From positions 1-36,206 of the forward strand of contig JAFCGC010000007.1 in NCBI GenBank assembly GCA_017608305.1: 36,206 nucleotides of DNA, written 5' to 3'. The notes below the pieces were generated by a model. The model did not search any database. It was not told the origin of the DNA and saw nothing but the letters and a program-made list of their open reading frames with translations. Of the stretch, positions 6,562-13,456 are shown in pieces; position 1 is the first letter of the stretch; the number at the start of each line of letters is the position of its first letter. The stretch comes from Candidatus Pacearchaeota archaeon (GTDB lineage Archaea; Nanobdellota; Nanobdellia; Pacearchaeales; GW2011-AR1). A program made the translations under genes and the position numbers.

Positions 6562-6792
6562 TTAATATGTTTTTCCGCAACCACATGATCCAGTTCTAGC
6601 TGTTCCACAGGCAGATAAACCACAATTATTTTCTGCACTACATGTTCGTTTATAAGGACAATCAGCAGAACCATAAGCACAAGAACCTGGGGAAGATTCA
6701 TCTGCTTGAATGGGTTGTGTGTTCATTACAATTGCAATTCCTGAAATGACTAACAGTCCAGCAATTATTGCACTTATCATCCATAAATTCAT
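6562..6792 (-). CDS. Cysteine-rich exported mini-protein
   Basis: 76 residues from the ATG at 6792, which has a strong GGAGGTG ribosome-binding site five bases upstream, unusual in a window where most first genes look leaderless. An N-terminal membrane helix (6-23) is followed by about 50 mostly extracellular residues containing seven cysteines in regular spacing (GSC, DC, TC, NC, AC, SC, GC), finishing with GSCGCGKTY. It is likely disulfide-bonded or metal-binding on the cell surface. An odd number of cysteines leaves one free for a partner or a ligand. Function unknown. Confidence 0.72.
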   Translation of the reverse strand: MNLWMISAIIAGLLVISGIAIVMNTQPIQADESSPGSCAYGSADCPYKRTCSAENNCGLSACGTARTGSCGCGKTY

Positions 6793-6864
6793 ATAACACC
6801 TCCACAAAATTTAATTAATTATTTATAGAAAACCTTTTATTTAACTGCTTTGGAGAAACTGGTT

Positions 6865-7338
6865 TCAATCTCTCAATACAACAATATTATTCATTCCACG
6901 TCTTTTTCTTTCTATTAATTGCTTTGCTTCTAATTTATCAAGAAGTCTAGTAGTCTTTACTTTTCCTATTTCAAGTTTTTCCATTAAATCTGCTTGAAAC
7001 ACTGCCTTTCCTTCATTCAAAAGTAAATCAATAACTTTTTTTTCATCTTTATCTAATTTACTCCTATCGATTTTCTTTTTCTTTTCTTTAATCTTTTTAA
7101 TTATAATTTTTTCTTTTGGTTTCTGAAACATTATTACTAACCCTATAACAAAAATAATTGCAACAATACTTAGACTCATCCACATTTGTGTGGAAACTGT
7201 TTGATACATTGTGCAAGAAGTGCCGTGTGAGCAAATTTCTCCAGAAAGATCTCTCAAGGAATAATTAAAAATTAAGACTATTATTCCAACTGCAATAGCA
7301 ATTCCTATTATCAACCAACCTACACTTTTATTTTCCAT
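6865..7338 (-). CDS. Membrane-anchored winged-helix regulator
   Basis: 157 residues. TM helix 1 (7-25), a short outside loop with two cysteines (C36, C42), TM helix 2 (53-71), a lysine-rich linker (73-98) and a C-terminal winged helix (about 98-157) with the pattern EKKVIDLLLNEG, then KVKTTRLLDKLEAKQLIERK. Archaea have many such membrane-tethered MarR/wHTH-like proteins of unknown signal. The two exposed cysteines could sense redox state. The start overlaps the iscU stop by 11 nt, making it the last gene of the iron-sulfur operon. A link to Fe-S or oxidative stress is inference from this context. Confidence 0.82.
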   Translation of the reverse strand: MENKSVGWLIIGIAIAVGIIVLIFNYSLRDLSGEICSHGTSCTMYQTVSTQMWMSLSIVAIIFVIGLVIMFQKPKEKIIIKKIKEKKKKIDRSKLDKDEKKVIDLLLNEGKAVFQADLMEKLEIGKVKTTRLLDKLEAKQLIERKRRGMNNIVVLRD

Positions 7339-7702
7339 CTCTTTTTTTATAATCTTTAATTGCTTTTTTAAGAGTTTTTATCCCTAAAATAGAACAATGA
7401 ACTTTTATTGGAGGCATTTTTTTTAATTTTTTAATAATCTCATCTTTGGTTATTTTTTCAGCTTGTTTAATTGTTTTTCCTTTTGCAAGATCACAAACAA
7501 CATCTGAACTGGCAATTGCAGCAGCACATCCAAAAGTCCTAAATCCTATGTCTTTAATTTTGTTTTTTTCTACTTTTATTTCTAAATGCATGATATCCCC
7601 ACATGCAACATTTCCAACTTCCCCAACTCCATCTGGATTTTTTATTTTTTTAACATATTTTGGATTTGTAAAGTGTTTTAAAAGTTCTTTTGAGTAATCC
7701 AT
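7328..7702 (-). CDS. iscU: Iron-sulfur cluster scaffold IscU
   Basis: 124 residues, the usual IscU length. Cluster ligands are present: C34 (VACGD, with D36), C59 (TFGCAAA) and H102-C103 (VHCSILG). The scaffold receives sulfur from IscS, assembles a [2Fe-2S] cluster and passes it to apoproteins. It lies in a minus-strand operon: ArsR-type regulator, iscS, a 41-aa peptide, DUF1858, iscU, then the membrane winged helix. No hscA/hscB or ferredoxin genes accompany it, so this is a reduced ISC set. Starts 1 nt after the DUF1858 stop. Confidence 0.95.
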   Translation of the reverse strand: MDYSKELLKHFTNPKYVKKIKNPDGVGEVGNVACGDIMHLEIKVEKNKIKDIGFRTFGCAAAIASSDVVCDLAKGKTIKQAEKITKDEIIKKLKKMPPIKVHCSILGIKTLKKAIKDYKKRDGK

Positions 7703-7703
7703 T

Positions 7704-7904
7704 TTATTTATTCAATTTTTTAATTAAAGCATCAATTTCTTTCTTACTCATGCCATGAGCCTTACAACCTTGTTCAAGGGTTTCTTGCATTGCTATAGGA
7801 CATCCCATACACATTAATCCTTGTTCAAATAGGATTTTTGCTGCATTGGAATTATTACCCATGATGTCACTAAGCATACTCTTTATTGTTATTTTATTCT
7901 TCAT
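7704..7904 (-). CDS. DUF1858 / ScdA-N-like disulfide protein
   Basis: 66 residues with the family pattern: ITIKSMLSDIM near the start, AAKILFEQGLMCMGCPIA with C32-x2-C35, then a GC (C47) and a C-terminal helix. DUF1858 proteins occur alone or fused to hybrid-cluster and iron-repair proteins and are thought to hold a redox disulfide or metal centre. Here it sits between a 41-aa acidic peptide (11-nt overlap) and iscU (1-nt gap), which suggests a role in iron or sulfur delivery during cluster assembly. That role is inference. Confidence 0.88.
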   Translation of the reverse strand: MKNKITIKSMLSDIMGNNSNAAKILFEQGLMCMGCPIAMQETLEQGCKAHGMSKKEIDALIKKLNK

Positions 7905-8019
7905 CTTCGTAGTGTTCTCTTTCTGAATCAGTTAAATTCGCCCCTACTGCATCAAGTTCTTCTTCACATTCAGATTCATTCTTGAATTCGCATGCGTGTT
8001 GTTTAAATTTATTTTTCAT
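7894..8019 (-). CDS. 41-residue acidic two-cysteine peptide in the isc operon
   Basis: A short frame of 41 residues (MKNKFKQHACEF... ending HYEDEE) starts 5 nt after the iscS stop and overlaps DUF1858 by 11 nt in another frame. AGGATG lies upstream of the ATG as a plausible ribosome-binding site. It has two cysteines (C10, C18) and about ten Glu/Asp in the second half. The filling of the gap and the coupling on both sides support translation. An acidic peptide with cysteines could bind iron and recalls the small acidic IscX, but I see no clear homology. Unknown. Confidence 0.62.
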   Translation of the reverse strand: MKNKFKQHACEFKNESECEEELDAVGANLTDSEREHYEDEE

Positions 8020-8024
8020 TATAA

Positions 8025-9170
8025 TCATCCTACTAAAGGGGATATTTTCCTTAATTTTTCAATAATCTTTTTTATTTTTTCTAAAAAATATTCAATTTCT
8101 TCATCTGTAGTGTATTTACTTATGCTTACTCTAATTGAACTATTTGATTGAAGAGATTCTAATCCTATTGCTTTTAACACATGACTTGATTTAAGGGTGT
8201 TAGAAGCGCATGCAGAACCTGTTGAAGTGCAAATTCCTTCATTTTCTAAATAACCTCCAACAGCTTCTCCTTCAATATTATTAAAAGATACATTAATATT
8301 ATTGCATAATCTATTTTCTTTAGGGCCGTTTAGAGTAACATTTGGAATTTTTAATAAATTTTCAATTATTTTATCTCTCATTTCAGCTATTTTTTTAACA
8401 TCTTTTGAATTAGCAATATCAACTGATTTTGCAAAACCCACAATTCCAGGAATATTTTCTGTTCCACTTCTTAAATTTCTTTCATGCCCTCCTCCATGTG
8501 CTAAGGGAACAATTTTAGTATTTCTTCTTAAATATAATGCACCTACTCCTTTTGGCCCGTGAATTTTATGGGCATTTAAGGTAACTAAATCTAAATTCAT
8601 TTTTTTTACATTAAGATTAACTTTTGTAAAACTCTGGCAAGCATCTGTATGAAATAAAATATTTTTTTCTTTACAAATTTTACCAATTGATTCTAAATCT
8701 TGAATTGTTCCAATTTCATTGTTTCCATGTATAATTGTTACAAGAATTGTTTTATCTGTTATTGTCTTTTTCAAATCTTCTAAATTAATAAATCCCTCTT
8801 TATCTACATCTAAATAAGTTACTTTAACACCTTGTTTTTCTAGCCATTCACATGTTCTTAAAATACAATCATGTTCTATTTTTGTTGTAATTATGTGGTT
8901 TTTTTCAGGATAATTAGCAAAAAACAATCCTTTAAGAGCAAAATTATTTGATTCTGTTCCTCCAGAAGTAAAAATTATTTCGTCTCTCTTTGCATTTATG
9001 GATTTTGCGATTGTTTTTCTTGCTTTTTCCATTGCATGTTTTGCTTGTTTACCTATTTCATGCGCAGACGATGCATTTCCATATTTTTCATCAAAATATG
9101 GTTGGATTTCTTTTATTACCTTTTCATCTACTTGAGTTGTTGCTGCATTATCAAAATATATTTTTTTCAT
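8025..9170 (-). CDS. iscS: Cysteine desulfurase IscS/NifS
   Basis: 381 residues, full length. The N-terminus (IYFDNAATT) is typical. PLP site: H100, D176 (FHTDACQS) and the Schiff-base lysine K202 in LNAHKIHGPKG. The catalytic persulfide cysteine is C321 in the loop STGSACAS; this longer loop form fits IscS/NifS rather than SufS. It takes sulfur from cysteine for cluster assembly on IscU and probably also for tRNA thiolation (the TtuA-like enzyme at 12641). Its start overlaps the regulator's stop by 4 nt, so it is translationally coupled to it. Confidence 0.96.
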   Translation of the reverse strand: MKKIYFDNAATTQVDEKVIKEIQPYFDEKYGNASSAHEIGKQAKHAMEKARKTIAKSINAKRDEIIFTSGGTESNNFALKGLFFANYPEKNHIITTKIEHDCILRTCEWLEKQGVKVTYLDVDKEGFINLEDLKKTITDKTILVTIIHGNNEIGTIQDLESIGKICKEKNILFHTDACQSFTKVNLNVKKMNLDLVTLNAHKIHGPKGVGALYLRRNTKIVPLAHGGGHERNLRSGTENIPGIVGFAKSVDIANSKDVKKIAEMRDKIIENLLKIPNVTLNGPKENRLCNNINVSFNNIEGEAVGGYLENEGICTSTGSACASNTLKSSHVLKAIGLESLQSNSSIRVSISKYTTDEEIEYFLEKIKKIIEKLRKISPLVG

Positions 9171-9475
9171 TTGTGTTTACAATATTTACATTTATGTTTA
9201 TCTATAATCTTAAGCATCGGAAGAATTGTAGTTTTATTTAAAAAATAAATTCTTGATTTTCCTTTTTGTTTATAGTCAACTATATTACAGGATTTTAAAG
9301 CTGCTAAAGCATGAGAAAGTTTACTTTGTTCAATTTTAAGTTTTTCAGCCAATTCTGTTACAGAACTTTGTTTTTCTTTTAAGGCAGAGATTATTTTTGT
9401 TCTAATAGGATTAGCTAGATTTCTAAAAAACACATGGTAACTCTTAAACCCACATTTAGATGCATTATATTTCAT
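9167..9475 (-). CDS. ArsR-type winged-helix regulator with cysteines, first gene of the isc operon
   Basis: 102 residues. Winged helix at about 15-82: LANPIRTKIISALKE, SVTELAEKLKIEQSKLSHALAALKSCNIV (recognition helix), then a wing KGKSRIYFLN. Cysteines at C8, C63 and a C-terminal C96-x2-C99 (KCKYCKHK) could bind a metal or Fe-S cluster, making it a likely cluster-sensing regulator of the operon, an archaeal counterpart in role of IscR. The start at 9475 is 25.5 nt from TTTATAAA and lies inside a TTCATATGAA palindrome, so autoregulation is plausible. The sensing mechanism is inference. Confidence 0.85.
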   Translation of the reverse strand: MKYNASKCGFKSYHVFFRNLANPIRTKIISALKEKQSSVTELAEKLKIEQSKLSHALAALKSCNIVDYKQKGKSRIYFLNKTTILPMLKIIDKHKCKYCKHK

Positions 9476-9494
9476 ATGAAACCTTATTCATATG
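9471..9494 (-). promoter_or_regulatory. Repeated TTCATATG operator candidate of the isc operon
   Basis: A perfect 10-bp palindrome TTCATATGAA (9471-9480) spans the start codon of the regulator gene, and a second TTCATATG occurs at 9487-9494, 16 bp apart start to start. Both lie between the TATA box and the first codons. A regulator bound here would block initiation, so this is the likely autoregulatory site of the ArsR-type protein. Confidence 0.5.
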
Positions 9495-9496
9495 TC

Positions 9497-9504
9497 TTTA
9501 TAAA
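9497..9504 (-). promoter_or_regulatory. TATA box of the isc operon
   Basis: TTTATAAA centred 25.5 nt upstream of the regulator ATG at 9475. It implies a leaderless polycistronic mRNA running to at least 6865. Confidence 0.65.
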
Positions 9505-9558
9505 TGTTGTGTATCATTTGTAAGGGGTAGAATTACAACGCTTGGCGTGGGCATGAGA

Positions 9559-9566
9559 TTTAAATA
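9559..9566 (+). promoter_or_regulatory. TATA box of the coiled-coil gene
   Basis: TTTAAATA centred 26.5 nt before the ATG at 9589. It is separate from the divergent isc promoter, with about 55 bp between the two TATA boxes. Confidence 0.6.
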
Positions 9567-9588
9567 CATAGATCTCTAGGAAAAGCAT

Positions 9589-10773
9589 ATGGGTATATTT
9601 GATTTAATTAAAAAACTAATTAGGGAAAATAAAGCTGAAGAAATTGCTATCGAAAAACTAACTTTTTCTGACATTGGAAATTGGATTGAAAATAAAATTA
9701 AAGAAAAAGAGCTTAAACAAAATGAAATTATATTAATAATTAATGATAAAATTGATAAGCATAATAATGAGCTAAATAAAAAAATAAAAATCTTGAAGGG
9801 TTTTGATGTTGAAGCAAAAAAAGAAAAAGATAAAATTAAGGAAATTGTAAATCATAGTAGAAAAGATTATATTGAATCCTTTGAAAATTTCTTGGAAAAA
9901 TTAAATAATCTAGAGATAAATGGTCTTGAGGACTCTATGAAAAAGATAAATAAAATTTTTTTTGATTTTAGTAAAAGTTCATATAAGAATTATGAAAGAG
10001 CTACGATATTAATTGGAAAAGAAATGGCGAGTATAAAAGATGGTGTAAGAGTTTTTTCTAAAGACCTATTGAAAACATATGAAGAAAATAAAGATGTTAC
10101 GGATTATTTTAAAACAATTTTACAAATTAAATCAAAATATCAAAATATTAACACAGTTGATAACATTCTTGATAAAATTATTGAAACAAAATCAGATTTG
10201 GATAAAAAAATAAGCGAGAAAGAAAAAGAAAACAGAATTTTAAAGGAAAATGTGGAGGAAATTAAGAAAAGCCAAAATTATTTGGATCATTTGGCAACTC
10301 AAAAAAAGATAGAATACTTGAAAGAAGAATCAAAAAATGATGTTTTGGCATTAAAACAGCTCCTTGATTTTAAAGCATTAGCTAATTTCTTTCATATAAA
10401 CCAGGAACAAATAAAAATAGTTAAAGAGCATCGAGAAAATTTTTATACACACTTTATAGAAGACGATGGAAAATCAATTATAGGTTTGTTAGATGAATCT
10501 AAATTAAACAATGATAAAATAGTAGAAAAAATAAAAGAAATATATTCTAAACTAGATGAAACAAAAAATCATGAACAAGAAATAAAAAAAGATAAAACCC
10601 AAGAAATATACCCTAAAATAAAAGAAGTTGTATTAGAAATTGATTATCTAAAAATAGAGAAGGTTAAAGAAGAAAAAAGAGATGGAAAGCTTAGAACAAA
10701 TAAGGAAGAATTGATCAATTCATTAAAACAAGATCTTGATAAAATGAATGTGGAATTTATCCTCCAACCGTGA
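9589..10773 (+). CDS. Long coiled-coil protein, unknown function
   Basis: 394 residues, very rich in Lys, Glu, Ile and Asn, with no cysteine. Long helical heptad-like stretches run through about 60-130, 185-260 and 290-390, interrupted by a less charged middle (120-160, with phenylalanine-rich NKIFFDFSKSSY) and a segment near 255-285 (LLDFKALANFFHIN). No ATPase, membrane or signal motif is seen, so it is not an SMC protein. It is probably a cytoplasmic structural or scaffold protein of this lineage. It stands alone, with its own TATA box and no co-directional partner. Function unknown. Confidence 0.75.
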   Translation: MGIFDLIKKLIRENKAEEIAIEKLTFSDIGNWIENKIKEKELKQNEIILIINDKIDKHNNELNKKIKILKGFDVEAKKEKDKIKEIVNHSRKDYIESFENFLEKLNNLEINGLEDSMKKINKIFFDFSKSSYKNYERATILIGKEMASIKDGVRVFSKDLLKTYEENKDVTDYFKTILQIKSKYQNINTVDNILDKIIETKSDLDKKISEKEKENRILKENVEEIKKSQNYLDHLATQKKIEYLKEESKNDVLALKQLLDFKALANFFHINQEQIKIVKEHRENFYTHFIEDDGKSIIGLLDESKLNNDKIVEKIKEIYSKLDETKNHEQEIKKDKTQEIYPKIKEVVLEIDYLKIEKVKEEKRDGKLRTNKEELINSLKQDLDKMNVEFILQP

Positions 10774-10806
10774 ACATATATAAAATAAGGGGAAAAAATA
10801 AAAAAA

Positions 10807-11544
10807 TTATTTGATTTTGAAAATTGCTGTGACTCTTGCTGAAATTTCTTGCTCACCTGGTTGGATATTTGTTGTTTCTGCTTTTGCAACTTGTGCGTCT
10901 TCTAACATTCCAGAACCACTATAAGCTCTCCAAGGTGTGTAATAGAAATTCTCATCAGATACTGAAACAAGTTTTCCTAAATCTTTGTCTAAACCTTCTG
11001 CTAAAGCTTGTGCCTTTATTTTTGCGTCTTCTGCAGCAAGTTTTATTGCTTCTGCCTTATATTGGTTTTCTTTTTCTTGACTAAGCTCAAAATTAATATA
11101 ACTTATTCCTGCACCTGCATCAACACCTGCATCAATAACTTTTCCAATATCATCTAAATCATCTGTTGACATTTCCACAACAATTGAGTGACTAGCCTTA
11201 TACCCTATTAATTCTCTTTCCCTGTCTTTCCAGCTATATTCAGGATAAATATTGAAGTTTTGAGTTTGTATGTCTTTTCTTTCAAAACCTTTTTTCACAA
11301 CAGCTGTTATTAAATCATCTACAATTTCTGCATTCTCATCCTTTGCTTCTTGACTTGTATCTGCTGAAGTCTCTACATTAAAATACACTTTAACTAGATC
11401 AGGAATAACTTCCACTGTTGCTTGCCCGTTTCCTGTGATGGTGTTACTTGAAGGAACTAATGAGGAAAACGCGGTATAACCTATTGATGTTACTACAACA
11501 ATTCCAATAACAATTATGAGTGTTATTTGAACTGATTTTTCCAT
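10807..11544 (-). CDS. SIMPL (DUF541) domain membrane-anchored protein
   Basis: 245 residues. A single N-terminal membrane helix (7-29) anchors an extracytoplasmic SIMPL domain (38-245). Family features: the opening strand ITGNGQATVEVIPDLVKVYFNVET, the middle IQTQNFNIYPEYSW and the C-terminal ISARVTAIFKI. SIMPL proteins occur in bacteria and archaea at the cell surface and are poorly understood; some form large ring or channel-like oligomers. It begins directly after the stop of the membrane winged-helix gene (no gap), so the two are one operon and the regulator may respond to an envelope state that this protein shares. Confidence 0.9.
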   Translation of the reverse strand: MEKSVQITLIIVIGIVVVTSIGYTAFSSLVPSSNTITGNGQATVEVIPDLVKVYFNVETSADTSQEAKDENAEIVDDLITAVVKKGFERKDIQTQNFNIYPEYSWKDRERELIGYKASHSIVVEMSTDDLDDIGKVIDAGVDAGAGISYINFELSQEKENQYKAEAIKLAAEDAKIKAQALAEGLDKDLGKLVSVSDENFYYTPWRAYSGSGMLEDAQVAKAETTNIQPGEQEISARVTAIFKIK

Positions 11545-12153
11545 TTACTTACTAAACCTCCTTACAATTAAATAAATTAATAATCCTGCTAAAATTCCTC
11601 CAAGAATCCAAAAAAAGATAGGAGATTGAACTGCTGTTATGGCTCCTGTTTCCATAGCTGTTTCTGCAACAGATTCTGCAAATACTTCTGCGTCTTTTGA
11701 AGCTACAGCAATTTCTGGTAATGTTTGTGTACCTGCCCTAGTAAGAGAATTTGCAGTTTGTTGTGCCCCCATATAAAAGTGTCTTATAATTATTCCTCCG
11801 ATACCAGATACAAGTGCAACAGGCAGAATATTTTTTATTCCAGAAACTACTTTTGATTTAGGAGAAATTATAATTGATTTATTAGAAACCTTATACATTG
11901 ATATTTTTTTACCTTTTTTACTCCAAAAAAAGTTTTTTGTTTTTTCAATGATTCCAGAATTCAAAAGTTTTTTTAGATTATATTCAACTGTATTAATTGG
12001 GAGTTTTAGTGCATCTGCAATATCTTTTTCAGATGCTTCTTTAATTTCAGATAAAAAATCAATGATTTTTTTACATGTTTTATTTCCTAATATTCCTGAA
12101 AGATTTTTTGCTCTTTCATCATCCATTGAAAATAAAAGGTATTTTTTTGCCAT
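11545..12153 (-). CDS. Winged-helix protein with C-terminal membrane helices
   Basis: 202 residues. The N-terminal winged helix (about 15-95) has ILGNKTCKKIIDFLSE, SEKDIADALKLPINTVEYNLKKLLNSGIIEK and a wing ending in MYKVSNKSII. A hydrophobic segment follows (about 108-128), then an extracellular small-residue stretch (130-175) and a second membrane helix (178-197) with a basic end. DNA-binding domain inside, loop outside: a one-component membrane regulator design. TATA ATTTATAAAT is centred 25.5 nt upstream. It leads the operon with the SIMPL protein, its likely target or partner. Confidence 0.85.
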   Translation of the reverse strand: MAKKYLLFSMDDERAKNLSGILGNKTCKKIIDFLSEIKEASEKDIADALKLPINTVEYNLKKLLNSGIIEKTKNFFWSKKGKKISMYKVSNKSIIISPKSKVVSGIKNILPVALVSGIGGIIIRHFYMGAQQTANSLTRAGTQTLPEIAVASKDAEVFAESVAETAMETGAITAVQSPIFFWILGGILAGLLIYLIVRRFSK

Positions 12154-12173
12154 GAAATTTACAAGAAAATGTT

Positions 12174-12183
12174 ATTTATAAAT
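12174..12183 (-). promoter_or_regulatory. TATA box of the wHTH-SIMPL operon
   Basis: ATTTATAAAT, a 10-bp palindrome centred 25.5 nt before the ATG at 12153. It indicates a leaderless mRNA. There is no divergent gene here despite the symmetry, because the neighbour on the right ends at 12232. Confidence 0.6.
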
Positions 12184-12231
12184 GCGGCGAAGAGTTCAAT
12201 TTTGTTTGAAGTTATTGTATAAATTAGGACT

Positions 12232-12591
12232 TTAATTAGTCAAACCCATATTTTCCAATCTCTTTTTAATTCTATATCGTTTTACTCTTAATTGATTTTT
12301 TTCTGAACCTTCAGAAATATTTTCCCACAAATGATCTAACTGATCTTTAGAATATTTAACTTTCATTTCTTTAAGTTGGTCTAAATAATCATCAACCAAC
12401 CATTGATCACTGCTAGCTAAAGTAATATAATTTCCTTTTGGAATTTGAGCTAAAAGTTTTAAATCATCATCTAGTTCATCATTCAATCTTTCTTGAATAG
12501 TTCCACTTGCATAGTTTATTATTTTCCTTTCAAGGTAGATAAGAGGTATGGAAAAAATTCCCGTGAGGATTAATAAACTATCTATATCCAT
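12232..12591 (-). CDS. Small membrane-anchored hypothetical protein
   Basis: 119 residues. One N-terminal hydrophobic segment (5-20, LLILTGIFSIPLIYLE) is followed by a soluble, acidic then basic helical part with IPKGNYITLASSDQWLVDDYLDQLKEM in the middle and KRYRIKKRLE near the end. No family recognised. It is transcribed divergently from the tRNA thiolase gene, with start codons 50 bp apart around one palindromic TATA box. Its probable leaderless start at 12591 is set by that box. Confidence 0.65.
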   Translation of the reverse strand: MDIDSLLILTGIFSIPLIYLERKIINYASGTIQERLNDELDDDLKLLAQIPKGNYITLASSDQWLVDDYLDQLKEMKVKYSKDQLDHLWENISEGSEKNQLRVKRYRIKKRLENMGLTN

Positions 12592-12611
12592 TTTTCAAAA
12601 ACTAAACAAAC

Positions 12612-12619
12612 ATTTAAAT
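12612..12619. promoter_or_regulatory. Palindromic TATA box shared by divergent genes (second case)
   Basis: ATTTAAAT centred at 12615.5. The minus-strand ATG at 12591 is 24.5 nt away and the plus-strand ATG at 12641 is 25.5 nt away. No other TATA-like element lies in the 49 bp between them except AT-rich tails, so both leaderless genes appear to use the same element. Confidence 0.62.
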
Positions 12620-12640
12620 AAATTTGTATTAAATAAGAAC

Positions 12641-13456
12641 ATGAACCCCCAACAAAAAGTCAAACAAACAATCAGAAAATATAAACTAATCAATAAATCT
12701 GATAAAGTTTTAGTTGCACTTTCAGGAGGAAAAGATTCAACACTGGTAGGTTATTTATTGTATAAGTTAGGGTATCGAATTGAAGGATTTCATATTAATC
12801 TAAGGCTTGGGAATTATAGTATTAAATGTGAGAAAGTTGTTAGAAAATTATGTGAAGATTTAGGAATTAAACTTCATGTTTATGATTTTAAAAAAGAACA
12901 CGGGTCAAGTATGTGCTTTCATAGGATAACAATTCAATCTAAAAAATCCTTGAAAAATTGTGCTGTATGTGGGGTTATTAAAAAATATATTTTAAACAAA
13001 GAAGCTCGTAAACTCAAAGCTTCCAAAATTGCAACAGGACATCATTTAGACGATGAATCTCAAACTTTTTTGTTAAATATACTCAAAGGGGCCCTTCAAT
13101 TAAGTTCTAATACAGGTCCAATTACAAAAAATATTCCAGATAAAAAATTTATCCCAAGAATAAAACCTTTATTTTATATTCCTGAGAATGAAATAAGAAA
13201 GTTCACTAAAATGAAAAAACTTCCTGTGATTTATGAAAAATGTCCATGTGCATTTGATTCTTATAGATTACAAGTCAGGAAGTTTTTTGAAAAATTAAGT
13301 AATAAAGATAAAAACAATATCATTAAGAATTTTGAAAAAATATTACCTTTATTAGAAAAAAACAAAATTTCAAAAATTAATTATTGTGAAATGTGTGGAG
13401 AACCTTCTAGAAAAAAAATTTGTAAAAGATGTGAATTATTAAAACTGAAGAATTGA
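12641..13456 (+). CDS. TtuA/Ncs6-family tRNA thiolation enzyme
   Basis: 271 residues from the ATG at 12641, placed correctly for the TATA box. A longer frame would overlap the divergent gene and adds no domain. The PP-loop SGGKDS (28-33) activates the target uridine with ATP. C107 and C110 (CAVC) and C201 or C203 (KCPCAF) match the three cysteines that bind the catalytic [4Fe-4S] cluster in TtuA. A C-terminal zinc site (C249, C252, C261, C264) is present. The N-terminal zinc finger of classic TtuA/Ncs6 is missing. It probably adds sulfur to tRNA uridine; the exact base is uncertain. Sulfur may come from IscS. It ends back to back with the KamA-like gene. Confidence 0.87.
   Translation: MNPQQKVKQTIRKYKLINKSDKVLVALSGGKDSTLVGYLLYKLGYRIEGFHINLRLGNYSIKCEKVVRKLCEDLGIKLHVYDFKKEHGSSMCFHRITIQSKKSLKNCAVCGVIKKYILNKEARKLKASKIATGHHLDDESQTFLLNILKGALQLSSNTGPITKNIPDKKFIPRIKPLFYIPENEIRKFTKMKKLPVIYEKCPCAFDSYRLQVRKFFEKLSNKDKNNIIKNFEKILPLLEKNKISKINYCEMCGEPSRKKICKRCELLKLKN

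Noticed and set aside
7446-7697. Plus-strand frame inside iscU
   Set aside because: It lies wholly antisense to iscU, whose cluster ligands are intact.
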